DNA of 64,000 bases. Origin: Microvelia longipes. Taxonomy: Eukaryota > Arthropoda > Insecta > Hemiptera > Veliidae. Location: NCBI GenBank assembly GCA_018340805.1, contig JACMZG010001914.1:51315458-51379457 (forward strand), given 5' to 3'. The notes under the pieces were generated by a model. The model was not told the origin of the DNA. It searched no databases and was given only the letters and a program-made list of their open reading frames with translations. Position numbers and translations under genes: made by a program. Shown in pieces: positions 35,561 to 46,969 of the stretch. How positions within the stretch are numbered: the first letter of the stretch is position 1; each line of letters opens with the position of its first letter.

Positions 35561-36274
35561 AGAACCCAAGATAGAACACTTTTATCTGAGGGGGTTAGCA
35601 AAAAGGGCCCAACAACAATTAGCCTACTTGCATGGTGATCTTAACTGTATTTAACTACTATCACTATAACTAAGTCGCACAGTAATAATACTTCAATATT
35701 CTCACTTTTAACTTGATTTGATTTAAAGATATTTCCTTTACCAATGTCAGCCTAATTGCTGACTTTTCTTGACATCGTTGTAAATGTAAATCTCTTTAAA
35801 TGTAATAAATGAGAGGTAAACCAGAATAAAAGAGAGAAATATATATTTGAAGGAAACTCGGCAAATTATATTAATAAGCAACATTAAAGTTGTCTTTGAA
35901 TGACATGAATCATGTTTATATGATAATTTAAGAAGTAAAAGTAACGTATCAACTTAATGTATATAATAGACATGTCTTTAAATTTCACTCAACTAAAGAG
36001 TTAATATTCATTTTAAATTATATTTTTCCTTTTGACTCTTAAATTAAAAGAAAACATTTTCATGAAACATGTTTGGGGTTTTTGTATTTTCCACTCCAAC
36101 GATTTTTCTCTAGATTTTGGTAATGTTTTTTTTGGGGGGCTTTTTAATGGCCAATGCCCATTTTTAGTAACCAAATATAACTACTACTAACCAAATTAAC
36201 TACAATATCATAAAATAGATGGAAACCCTACAGAAATTGCAATAGATTTTCTTTTTAACTTTGTTCATTTTTGT

Positions 36275-36358
36275 GTACAGTAAATGTATTTGACATAGTG
36301 CTCATCCTGGTTAAAGTAACTAAGAAGGCTTGACAGGAGGAATCACCCAGTGGTGACT
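36275..36358. repeat. Dispersed 85-bp repeat (partner at 13521-13605)
   Basis: See the partner entry. Here it lies about 60 bp past the LINE ORF2 end on the minus strand. Confidence 0.6.
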
Positions 36359-36415
36359 CCACTGGGATTCAATATTTTAAATATTAATATTTAAAATTAA
36401 TATTGATAATACAGA

Positions 36416-36685
36416 AGGTCACGCGGCCACTGTCGTCGAGGGCGTCGTGGAAGATTGGAAGGAATGGTTCTGGAATGTAGGGCTTAGACAAGAGGATTAG
36501 GATGGGAATCTAATTTGGAATGAAACTAATTGTATTTAGAGAAAACCATGTCTCTGACGAACAGAATTTTGAGGTCATTGTGGATGGTTAAGTTGGATAC
36601 GAACCAGGAAGCTTGAACTATTTTGCGGAGGACCTTGAACTGAAGGACTTTAATGCGTTTAAGATGTAAAAGAGGTTGACACTTT
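36416..36685 (-). pseudogene. Jockey-like non-LTR retrotransposon ORF2 C-terminal fragment
   Basis: On the minus strand the frame reads KVLQFKVLRKIVQASWFVSN, then LTIHNDLKILFVRDMVF, a stop, HSKLDSHPNPLV, a stop, and a final RRPRRQWPRD. This is the familiar end of jockey-clade ORF2: an L-R-x-I-x-x-A-x-W-(Y/F)-x-x-N core, then DL, then an L-x-x-HxNPL motif and an R-rich P-x-DL terminus. At least two in-frame stops show it is dead. No reverse transcriptase core remains. Confidence 0.72.
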
Positions 36686-36699
36686 TCAATTGTGCGAGA

Positions 36700-39285
36700 G
36701 AAAGCTATAGGAATGTAACAAGAAAAATGCTACGCTACATGTGGGAAATGTTCTCCCATACGACATTTGTCAATATTGATGGGTAAACAAAATGTCAAGT
36801 TAAGTTACGTGTAAGTGATTAGGACTTAAAAAGAGCCATGAGTCCAATAATGAGGAATTTCAAACCATAGAAACAGTTCCAAGATATAACATGGCATTTT
36901 GCTTTTTCATTCCTATAGGTGTTTCACGCACAATTATATTGTATAACTATTATATTTCGTAGAAATTCTGTACATCAAAATATAACAGAAGGTTATTGGT
37001 AGTTTATAGAGGTTATAATAGGTAACTGATGGTTAGTAATGGTTATTAAAAGTTACCAATTATTATTGATGTTTGCTTGGACATATACAGTTAAGACATA
37101 CTTAAAAACTAAAACTATGAAGTAGAGGATAATAAGAAGACTTTATGTTGAGATAACATAACATACACCAAGTTTTCCTTCTAAAAGATGTTTAAAAGTT
37201 ATACATTATTCAAGATCACTAATCCAAAAAAAAATACTAATCCAAAACTAAAAATTGTACATACATAGAATGAGTATGAGTAAACATAATGAGAGAACAG
37301 GGATTCAAATCCAGGTGAATCCTCCTCTATAATTTCTAGTTCAACTATCGTCGTCTTCTTCACACAATGCGGCTAACTCCCCCCCTCGGTGATTAATGAT
37401 TTTTTAAAAAAAATAAATTTTGTTTTATCCCCCCATAAATCAATTAAACCAAACTCCATCAAATAGTTCTTAATTTAAAACTTTTTTTATTTTGTTAGTA
37501 AATTTTTTAACAATAATAAAGAAAAGCCCTTAGCTGTTTAGGAGTCATATTTGACACAAATTAATTAATATCAAATAATTAAAATCTTTTCAGAATATTT
37601 AAAAGCAAAAGTGTAATTAATTACATTGAATTAATCAAATTAAAAAGGAACTTTGTTATAAAAACACTTTTAACACTTCAATATTTAATGATATTTTTAA
37701 TAAATATTTATTTTTCCTTTACCTTCAGCAAAAAAATATTTTTGAACTTTAAAATGGGTGAAAAAAGTCCATCAGAGCGAATCTAATATTTGACAAGTAG
37801 AATCGTCTTGAAAAGTTTGGATAAAAATAATGAAAACAAGGATTGAATTGAATCATAAACTGATAATAAATTGATAATAAACGTACCTAGTCTCATGTTA
37901 TTAAATTGAATGTTAGGATTAAGTTTTAAATGTTTACAAGGGGAAAGACTAATACAGAAAATTTCTAAAAAACACTGCATGTGACGATAAAAGATGGGAA
38001 AACCATTAAGGAAAAATCAGGTAAGGGATACCTGGGTACTTTTCTTTTCCACTTCACATGAGGAAGAAACATGTTTTCCAAATAGATTTTTATTTAAAAG
38101 TATACTGCATTTAATGAATAATAGCACTTGCAAACATATTTTTAGAGTGTTCCAATTATTTTTAACTAACTTTTAAAATTTAGTGTTATTGTTGGGGCGT
38201 TTTGTTCATTGCGAGACCGTATCGTACCACAGCGGATTTATTTAGAAGCATGATAAGTTTCTATGTTCTAAAACAGTGTCTTTACTCTTTCAGTTTTAGG
38301 TTCTGAGATGTTGAGTCTGAAGTAATTTCGAGAGGGATAAATGACGTGTTGATAACAAAGTTACTATGTATAATAAATCTAATTTTATAAGATAAGAAGA
38401 TAATAAAAATGTATTACTTAATGTTCTTTGAATACACAGAGCAAGAAAACAATATAATGAAGAATCAATGGCGTCTATCAGCTGATTAAATAATAATTTA
38501 TATTTTGAAACTATACTAACAGAATACTAAGTATTATTACTAGTATTATATTTGATTGCTCTATAGGGAATAAAAATAAAAAGAGAGAAAACTAGGGGCC
38601 ATAAGACAGCCCAGCACGCTCTCATTTCCCATGAGAGCAAATGCTCGTTAGTTCCGTTGTCTTTAGATATAATAAAACATTTTTAAACATCTAAATAATG
38701 TATTTAACTATTCCTCTAGAATCTAGACGCTTGACATCTGTGTTTAGCGCAGCTTCAATCGATAATACAGGCAGCCGAGCGGGCTGTTTTTATACGATTA
38801 ATTGAGAAATAAAAACACACTTATAAGTGTAAAATAACACAAACTTTCGAATTTACTTTAAATAATAAGTTATTGGATCAAAATTCGGTACACACATACT
38901 AAGTGTATATAATAAGACGAACTAATAAATAAATCTTGATTTTTCATCAAATTTTATAAAAATATTAGAAAATTGTCATTCTTAAAACTAAACATTTGTA
39001 TACCTTATCCATTAATGAACTTATTTAAAATATAACAAATAACTGTGTACAATATATCTATAATAGATTAAGCATTTCTCATTTTATATTTGTTCTTTGT
39101 TCATTTTTCTTGTAAAATACTCAATTGGAAAATAAAATGGGTTTCCTTAAAGGAATTTTTCTATAAATTTCTTAAATTGGTCCACTAGAAGATTTCTTAT
39201 ATTTTCTTCTAAGAGATGAAATAGTTTGATGCCTAATACACTAAGCCCCACTTCTGACTCGCCTCAATACCTAGATAACCTATGA
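36700..39285. other. Intronic stretch, nothing recognised
   Basis: AT-rich. Small GC hairpins such as GCTCTCATTTCCCATGAGAG near 38610 and CAGCCGAGCGGGCTG near 38772 have no context that suggests function. Confidence 0.45.
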
Positions 39286-39289
39286 GGAG

Positions 39290-39737
39290 GAATCATAAAT
39301 GTATTTTTATTTTTTATGTTATAATTATGTGTTTGATTATTTTTAAATTACTTAAATAATTCTAAATTATTTTGTATTTGAATGCGCTACTGCGCATTCT
39401 CGTAGTTGCCATGATGAAACATCATGATTATCAAATAACATCAAATTATTATGATAACATCGTACCATAATTGTTTGTTGTCAATTCTCTGCCAATCTCT
39501 CGTGATAATTTGTTTACTTTCTGTACTTTATCCTCTGTTCTAAACTATTGGCTTGATTTTTATTTTTAAGTTTTAAGTTACATAATTATAATCAAAAGTA
39601 CGCTGTCTAGTCAATTATAATTTTATTCTTAATTTTAAAATTTTTGATTATTATAATCTGTGTTCTTATACGCAGAGTTCCCTACTTGTGGTTTATCTGT
39701 TTAGGGGCTCTTCAAAATATAAATAAATAAATAAAAA
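39290..39737 (+). mobile_element. Retroposon 3' end with (AAAT)n tail
   Basis: Ends TAGGGGCTCTTCAAAATATA followed by (AATA)n, the usual 3' end of a 5'-truncated LINE. It contains GCGCATTCTCGTAGTTG, shared with 43950-44064 and 46855-46965. No coding sequence remains. Confidence 0.45.
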
Positions 39738-40609
39738 AGTACCAATATGCAACTTAATTAACTACTAATACGACATAAGCCTATAGAACAACAATAATGT
39801 GGCCGCGTAGAATATTAAAGGCCTTGCTTCTTTTTTTGGATAGAGTAATACTGTGAACCAGGTTTCATTGACAATACCAAGAAATAAGAATTTTCTTATT
39901 TAATTTAAAACCTGATTTCTAAGGAAGTACTTAAATTTGGATTTAAAATAAATTTGATGTAAAAAGGTTATATCACTTAGGAAAATTAATTATTTAAGTA
40001 AAAAACATTTTATTAGCATGCTTTTCGTAGAAATATCAGAGAAAAGCGATAAAAGAAATAGGCGTTAACGAAATAATAATTATAAAATAAAAAGAAAATA
40101 CGAAGCATCTAAGAAGCTCTTAGATGTAATCCTAGCCCTGGGGATGACACTAACTAATAAATTTGTTTTTTCCAACATAAAACCTTCAGGAGAAAAAGAA
40201 ATTTAAAAATTTAAATTCCAGTGAGAAATCAGCTTTCTAAAAAAATACAATTTTCCGAGATGAACGCGACCTTTATCTAAGGAAATTTTATTTTTGAGAC
40301 GAGGGAGTGGAAATCAAGTCTGAAGTGGAAAAACAACGTCTTTGGGGAGTTATGCTTTAAATGATAGATGGTAATGTTAGCTCTCTCGACCCGACTAGGT
40401 CGATACTTCTTCGCACCAATAAAACTTTTTCAGAAATTGGCTCCTCCTTAGTCATAAAAATGCAACTTTATTAACAAACACATAGTGCAAAATAACTATA
40501 TTAAATTTGAAATCATTTAATACATTATTATTCCAAGGAATTCGTTATAAATAAGTAAATAAAATCTTTATTACGTATCTAAAAAATTTAACAAGTCATG
40601 TTTATAATA

Positions 40610-40817
40610 TCTTAACGAAAACCCATGCGTGTAAAAAAGAGCCACGTCTAGCGTAAAAAGTTTTGACAACATTAAATAAGCAAAGTCTTATATAATAATG
40701 CTTATAAATATATGAGGTGTTGGCAGTTTCATTATGTGACTCGGGCATTACGCAGCACCCACAGAAATGCAAAATAATCTAATTAAATAGTCTGAATATA
40801 TTATTTATATTATTATA
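40610..40817 (+). mobile_element. Truncated copy of the 31386-31787 MITE
   Basis: Left arm and centre are kept (ATGCTTATAAATATATGAGG, GGCATTACGCAGCAC, AATTAAATAGTCTGAATATA). The right arm is missing, and the SINE at 40818 starts exactly at the break. Confidence 0.7.
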
Positions 40818-41055
40818 GCCTCCGTGGCCGAGGTTGTTAGAGCGTTAGTCTTTACACTGGCCTTTGACACCCACGGAGGTCTGGGGTTCGCATCCCAGGT
40901 TACGCTCTCAGTTTATAGAAGATTATTGTTTGGATAAATTATCGCCAACTTTAGAATACACTTTGAGCGTAACGGTGCTAATACCACCCGAGGTGGTTCC
41001 CGCAGGGGTATCCCTGATGAGCCGCAAGGCTCTGAAGGGACATCATTATTATTAT
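40818..41055 (+). mobile_element. SINE, class II tRNA-like head (copy 2)
   Basis: GCCTCCGTGGCCGAGGTTGT (A-box) and GGGGTTCGCATCCCAGG (B-box arm with a perfect stem), then the body with CCACCCGAGGTGG, GGGGTATCCC and GAGCCGCAAGGCTC hairpins, and an (ATT) tail. ATTATTATAG flanks both sides as a probable 10-bp target duplication. CCTCCGTGG also pairs with CCACGGAGG 43 bases on. Two opposed short frames are spurious. Confidence 0.85.
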
Positions 41056-41059
41056 AGCT

Positions 41060-42580
41060 GATGGGATTGGTGAGACTGGTTAAACGAGAGCGAGCCAATT
41101 AAGACTAATGTGATCAGAGGAGCTAATGAAATGAGACTATATGGACTAAGCACACAGTGAACAAGAAGTCGGTGCTAGCCAGAGCGGTGAACCAAGCCAG
41201 AGTCTAGATGAACTAGGTACACTGTGAACTAGTCATACGTGCTGCCATTTACTGAGGGTGTGAATCCTTGATGATTGAGTGTGTACAAACTCGGGGATGG
41301 ACTAGTTGAGGATTAGTTTTCCCCTCACTTAAGTGAAGGAAAAACGCTAATATGATCCTACGGGTTTAAGCGTAAAAAAATCGTATGCAGTAATTTTTAG
41401 CTTTGCAATAAAGATAAGTAATTTATAATGTAGATAGTCATGTAAAGTAAGCATTACTTAGCAATTTCAGATAAAGCCAGAAACTAAATAAAATAATAAA
41501 AGTTAAAAAATAAAATACAATTGAAGTCCGTTTCAAACAAAGTTTATACTTTTGAAATAATTCTATTCTTGTTTAAAGAACTCTAAGTGCTGATAACACA
41601 ACCTCATTCTACTCGACTTCAACCGATGTTTTAAAGATTTGTAGATTAACTTGTTTCTCTCTTTCCTATCTTTCTAAAAAGAGAGAAGGTGTAGCATATA
41701 CTCATGGAGTTGAAGTCGGGTAGATAGGGCTCGCTATAAAACCTCTACCAAACCTAATCTACCCTTTTAAAAAAAAAACTTCATTTGTTGAAACTTTGAA
41801 AAGAAAATCAAGGTTCGAATCACCTTTTATCTAAGATCTTCATTTCCTTCGTTCTTTAGGGGAACATCTAAATGCTGAACTGTTTGAGATGACTTTAAAG
41901 ATATTTGCGGAAACTGTTGTTTGATTCTTGTAATATTCTAGGACGATTGTCGAGATTTTTATATTAGTGTTTTTGTTACCAAGCAACATATTGCAAGATG
42001 ACGAATGTTCAGAAAAAATGCAAAAGTCAGAAGTAAAGAAAATGGAACATTAAATTTTGCTTTACTGTCTCCATATTAAGAAGGGGATAATTTTAGTGAA
42101 GATAATGAAATAATGACATCCACTTTTCTATCTAATGTCCACGATTCAGCACACAGGGATTCCAAACATCGAACAAATAAGTGGCTGCATAGATAACAGA
42201 ACTTTTCTTGTGAAAACAAAGCATGGATAGATTTTAACGAAACTTGATACAAAAACCTGTGCAAGATGAAGAACTGGCTAGACTAAGACAGAACTTCGGC
42301 CAAATCCAACATGGAGTCTCAAAATGGCATCTATCTTCAATTATTAACAAAAATAAATTGTACAATATTTTTGGTTGACCAAAATAAATTTAATATAAAA
42401 AAGTCCAAATTATTTTTAGTGCTAGTTTAGAAAAGTATAAATATCAAGACCAAGACCTCAGTCATTTGTCTGGCTAGCACGGATCTCAACATAATTATGA
42501 TGATTTTTTCTGACACCTCTTATGATTTCTGTGATGAATAGGAAAGCTTAGTTCATACTGGGTTCTTGAGCCCTGAATAC
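41060..42580. other. Intronic stretch, nothing recognised
   Basis: The first 270 bp are GC-richer with scattered AACTAG/GACTAG motifs, but no ORF, hairpin or repeat partner was found in the window. Confidence 0.4.
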
Positions 42581-42582
42581 AG

Positions 42583-42645
42583 TCTCAAGTGGCTAAGTTA
42601 GTAGAAAATCTAACAGGAATTACAAGATCTAGGGTTCGTACCCCA
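42583..42645 (+). repeat. tRNA-like SINE relic
   Basis: AAGTGGCTAAGTTAGTAG resembles an A-box region and GGGTTCGTACCCC a B-box/T-arm. No acceptor stem. Likely a SINE fragment. Confidence 0.4.
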
Positions 42646-43949
42646 AATATGATAAAAATATGTTATCGAAGTTTTTTAAACTCCCTAGTTAAAATTACGT
42701 AGAAGAAGCGTTAAATTACGTTAAAAGCCAGTTTTGTCATCATTACATTGTTTGAAATTTATTTGTGTCTAGACTTTTATTTATATCCTTATACACTTCG
42801 ATATGTTTAGTACCTATCTGAAGATTTAAGATTTAAAAATCTTGAAGAACTAGAAGAGGAACTATTTTTTTCTATCAACCAAGGAAAGGAAAAATGCGAT
42901 AAAATTCATTTACTTTAAGTCCTAAAACTATTTTTGGCATTTTGGTAATATGTGTTCTTCTAGCTGCAGAAGCTAATTGAAGTTGAAGAAGCTGATTCTT
43001 TTTTCAACTTGTATATATATCCTTTTTAATTTGTTCCAGCCAATCACTTGGGACTAAGGCGTTCTTCCTGGAGACCCGGTGTAACTGGGACTCCACTCCG
43101 AACATTCCTATATACTAAATTATCACAATGTACGGATTTCAGGACTTCACGTTACGTCACACGCCACCTAGGACAGGTATAAATGTGGGCTTGTTCCTGT
43201 ATACTATGTTTTCCATTGAAACGGTACCTCTAGATTTCATTCACTTTGATATCTAGACATATAATAAGTCCAAAAGTTTATTGAATCTTGAAGAAGTTGG
43301 CTTTAACTGTTCTAAAGCCAGGAATGACCCATTTAGATTATAAAGTCTACTAAAGTAAATTTTATTTTTTATTTTTTTAAAAAAAAACGTCACAAAACAA
43401 CAAAATTAAATTCAGTATGCGAAAAAATTCCAAAGCTTCGCCTAAATTATCTGTAAATGTGACAGAGAGCGGCGCGTGACCTATTTCTTTTTAACTCGAT
43501 AACAAGAATCCAAACAAAATTAAACATTTTTCAGACAATGTAAAAACTTTTTCAAAATTAGTAAAATAAAATTAACTGAAAAGCTAATTTTCCACTCTTT
43601 TCCTTTCAAATTAAATATTCTGAAATTTCAAAAGTTTTGTCTTTATTGTATTTTAAAAGTTAAATATTGTTTGAATTATAGAAACTATTTTAAAATATAC
43701 AATTAGGTAAAATAATTGTATTTATATTTTTTTTTCTTTTTGAAAAGAAAACATTTATATTCATTTAATTAAAACAGTTAAAAACCAAAACGCTTATAAA
43801 AGTTTCATAAACTTAAATTTAGCTATGTATCTATGTAAATTGACACCTTTGTCAATTTACAGCTAAATTTTGGAAAAGGTTCCACGTATCCCCATAATGT
43901 TATGAGCCCTAATCAGTTATGTGACAGTATTAGTATACAGATAATAAGA

Positions 43950-44064
43950 CGACAGTGGCGAATTCTCGTAGTTGGATAGTGAAACTACCAAATTACACAC
44001 TAGCACTCCTGTTAGCTGGCTACGGAACTAACCTTATCTTGTCCGAAATAATATATCCCTGACC
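43950..44064 (+). repeat. Dispersed repeat CGACAGTGGCGAATTCTCGT (copy 1)
   Basis: Shares CGACAGTGGCG, ATTCTCGTAGTTGG, CTGTTA, CGGAACTAACCTT and CGTCCGAAATAATA-like text with 46855-46965. A fragment is at 39386-39410. Possibly a LINE 5' end or SINE. Unassigned. Confidence 0.7.
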
Positions 44065-44089
44065 TTTAAAAATAAGTTTAAAAAATTCT

Positions 44090-44190
44090 TAGGTACCTAA
44101 TATAGGTATAATATAGGTATAATATAGGTATAATATAATATATTATACCTAATATCTTAGGTACCTAATATAGGTATTAGGCAATATATT
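44090..44190. repeat. Short tandem and palindromic TAGGTA repeat
   Basis: AATATAGGTAT repeats four times, then the mirrored TATTATACCTAATA, and TTAGGTACCTAA occurs on both sides. Confidence 0.8.
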
Positions 44191-44199
44191 TATTTTTTA

Positions 44200-44412
44200 T
44201 GCTATTTTGTTTGTTTGGACTTAAATTTATAAATGTATACTTTTTACTTTATTTAATTAGATATAGAAGTAGATATAAGCATTAGATATAAGGAGTAGAC
44301 TCGTGTCGCGCACAAGCCTTGAGCTTATGCGACACAAATGGTCAATATATATTATTTTATTTTTTATAATTTGTAATTTAATCTTTGTAATCAGGTATTT
44401 ATAAATAAATAA
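44200..44412 (+). mobile_element. Retroposon 3' end with (AAAT) tail
   Basis: GTGTCGCGCACAAGCCTTGA, then GCTTATGCGACAC (stem with GTGTCGC) and a terminal TTATAAATAAATAAA. Looks like a LINE 3' UTR. No coding sequence. Confidence 0.35.
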
Positions 44413-44419
44413 ACGATTT

Positions 44420-44960
44420 ATTTATGTATTTCTACACACTTTCTTGTAAACACTCAACCTTCGAAGAGATTAATAGTTTGTAATCAAACTTGGTGAAAAA
44501 TCAACCTTTGGGAGGAGAAAAACCCTATTGAAAACCAGGTTTTTGTGACGTCATTAACCCAGTTTGCTAAGTCAGCAAAATTTTCAAAAAATCAGCAAAG
44601 TTCAAATTTAATATTTTTAAATTAAATATTCGCCGCAAAAAGGTTAATATTTAAGTTTTTTGAGACGCTGAATGAAATGAAACTCAGAAGTCAATACGAC
44701 CACTCTAAATGTCCAAAAAGTCGAAAAAACCATTGTAAATTACCGGAAACCAAAATTTAGGTCGATAAAAAATTTTCAGAGTAGGGTGTCCTTTTTCATG
44801 TTTTTTGGGCCTCTGAGTTGAATGGCAGTGGTCCAGATACGAGCACTCAAACTCAGGGTACCTGGGTTTAAATCTTGGTTGGGACGATAATTTTTATCGT
44901 TTTTTTACTTGATATAAATTTACAACTACAAAATAATTCTGGCGCGGTGGTCCACACGTC
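44420..44960 (+). mobile_element. Composite repeat, copy 3
   Basis: ACACTTTCTTGTAAACACTC, GTGACGTCATTAACCC, one 148-bp-like unit, the B-box module (GGTACCTGGGTTTAAATC near 44859) and the beginning of the palindrome arm (AATTCTGGCGCGGTGGTCC). It stops after CACACGTC, so the palindrome is lost. Confidence 0.8.
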
Positions 44961-44964
44961 ATAA

Positions 44965-45195
44965 ACCTACAACAATGACCCCACAAAAATATGGCCGCTT
45001 AGGAGGCTCTCGATTTTTAGCCGCTGTGGACTATATGTCCCTGTCCGCTTTAGTGCTTTCGACTCCTGGCCGCTTAGGAGACTTTTTTGCATCATGTGAG
45101 CCGCTTTACGGCGACCTTGCCGCATAGATCCAGTACGCAAGGCCTGAGTGGACCGAAGGGCCTCAACGCGGCCAGAGACCGAGGGCCCCTAGTTT
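44965..45195 (+). other. GC-rich island of unknown origin
   Basis: Strikingly GC-rich for the window. TGGCCGCTTAGGAG occurs twice (44992 and 45078), with GTGAGCCGCTTTACGGCGAC, GGCCTGAGTGGACCGAAGGG and ACGCGGCCAGAGACCGAGGG. An 84-codon frame starts at 45087. Its GC-rich half ends in an R-D-R-G-P-L-V-like string, but I do not recognise a family. It abuts composite copy 3, where the palindrome should be. Confidence 0.35.
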
Positions 45196-45854
45196 TGTTC
45201 ATCACTAATAATATTACCAAACGTAACATCATAAACTGTAACCAGGTTTTTAAACACAATACCCCTCATATACACTACATTAAAAAACCCGTTAGTAAAA
45301 TAAAATTTAAGAACATGTTTAGTTTAAAGACAAGTAAATAAAGCAAGATACACGATACAGTATCTATAAATATGACAAATACAGCATAGTCAATAGAGAT
45401 AGTTAAGTCATAGACTAAAAGAAAAACATTACCATATTATAATAATGGATGCAACCTTGGAGCGGAATATTCCTCTCAATTTATTCAGCGTCGTACGTGT
45501 ATTGCATATTTATACTGTTTGCTCAGAAATATTACTCTGGCTTCAGCGGGCTGGAAACATCGTTACGGCTAAACAACTTGAAAGACAAAGCTAGAAGTAC
45601 TTGAGTACTCTTAATTCAGGTAAGGACCATAAAACTTGAATTATGTCATAGTGTTGAAGTTAATTTGTTCTAGTGAATAAAACTAAATTTTATAAGCTTT
45701 AATATATTCATTAAGTTTTTATCTATGTATATAATTACATAAACATATGACACTTTAAAGTTCAAAGTTAAGTTTTCAAAGCCTGTAAGTGTTCTTATAA
45801 TTATAACATATAATAAAGAATGACTATAGAGCTCAAACCTAGCGATTTTTTTTT

Positions 45855-46370
45855 GCTTTTCCTCATTACGGTAGGTATTTAGGAAAAGTAATGTATTGGA
45901 ACAATATTTTTCTTCCTACGTTTCTGTTAAAAATCCGAAACCGATATTTCGCCTGCATTATCAGTTTTAGGTGTTCTTAAGATCTCCTACATAATATTTA
46001 CAAAGTTGTCTTTCTATAAGTGTGTACGTTTCATATTATGGTAGACCCCAGTGTATTAATGGGAGATAGTATGTCAGCTTAAGCTATCCCCGGAAAATAA
46101 TTTTTTAAGACATCAATAACGATTCCGTAAAAATATCAAAAAACCTACAATGCGGAAAACAGTTTAGATCAATTTGAAACTTAGCATACATACAGTTACG
46201 TATAAGTACAATAATCGTGCCATGTTTTATCTCAGTATCAGCATTAGTTCGATTTTTATCGAATCACTTGTATACGTGTTTTTAAAAAATTGTTTAAAGT
46301 CGTAAAATAAAGCAATTAAGTTGAAATTTGGTACAACGTTAGTAAATGCGAATCCAATGCGACAAGAAAA
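45855..46370 (+). mobile_element. 5S-type element, head and middle (copy I)
   Basis: Sense head CCTCATTACGGTAGGTATTT, then GGGAGATAGTATG (shared with copy F) and CATTAGTTCGATTTTTATCG. Ends before the 5S block. Confidence 0.75.
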
Positions 46371-46469
46371 AGTGTCGAGTTACCTGATTTTTTCATAATA
46401 ATGAATAAATATAAGTTGAATCCTAGGTAAATTGATGTTTTTATTCTCAAGACCATTTTCAATTAATAG

Positions 46470-46715
46470 ATGTTAAGCATCATAGGAGTAAAGGATGACA
46501 TTAATCCACTGAAGGAGGCGAAAGCCATGGGATTCCTGAAAGCTAAGGTGTTAACAAATTTAATCTACAGGCCAAAGAATATAATAGGTACAGAATGTCG
46601 GGAAGTATACGAGAAAGTCAGACAGAAGGTAGGGGTAAACTCTGTGCTGACATCTAGGGGTAGATCTAAAACTAATTATCCTTACCGTAAAATTCTGCAC
46701 AATTTTTTAAGTTAG
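46470..46715 (+). CDS. Unrecognised 81-codon ORF
   Basis: An open frame from ATG to TAG whose composition is more protein-like than its neighbours: mixed charged residues, with K/E/R-rich stretches such as INPLKEAKAMGFLKAK and GTECREVYEKVRQKVG, and no low-complexity run. The ATG follows AT-rich sequence with no promoter that I can see. No domain is recognised. It could be a decayed mobile-element or retrocopy fragment, since it lies between copy I and another dispersed repeat, or it could be chance. I see no clean splice sites around it. Confidence 0.22.
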   Translation: MLSIIGVKDDINPLKEAKAMGFLKAKVLTNLIYRPKNIIGTECREVYEKVRQKVGVNSVLTSRGRSKTNYPYRKILHNFLS

Positions 46716-46854
46716 TTAAATGAAATCGTCTCATTCTATATTACATTTTTAACGACTAGAGTATCGAGACAAGTATCTACTTGAAATTAGTCATTTATAT
46801 ATAAAGCAAATATTTAAACAATTTTGTCCCAGGAGTAGTTTGCTGGAAATAAAA

Positions 46855-46965
46855 CGACAGTGGCGCATTCTCGTAGTTGGTGGTGAAACTAACATATAAA
46901 CTAGCGCACCTGTTAACTGAATACGGAACTAACCTTTTCTCGTCCGAAATAATAAATCCCAGGAC
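46855..46965 (+). repeat. Dispersed repeat CGACAGTGGCGCATTCTCGT (copy 2)
   Basis: Partner of 43950-44064, same orientation. Confidence 0.7.
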
Positions 46966-46969
46966 TATC

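Noticed and set aside
37270..37345. tRNA gene (GGATTCAAATCC)
   Set aside because: Only a B-box-like palindrome; no acceptor or anticodon arm.
38765..38800. Rho-independent terminator (CAGCCGAGCGGGCTG then T5)
   Set aside because: A bacterial feature has no meaning in this eukaryotic intron; chance hairpin.
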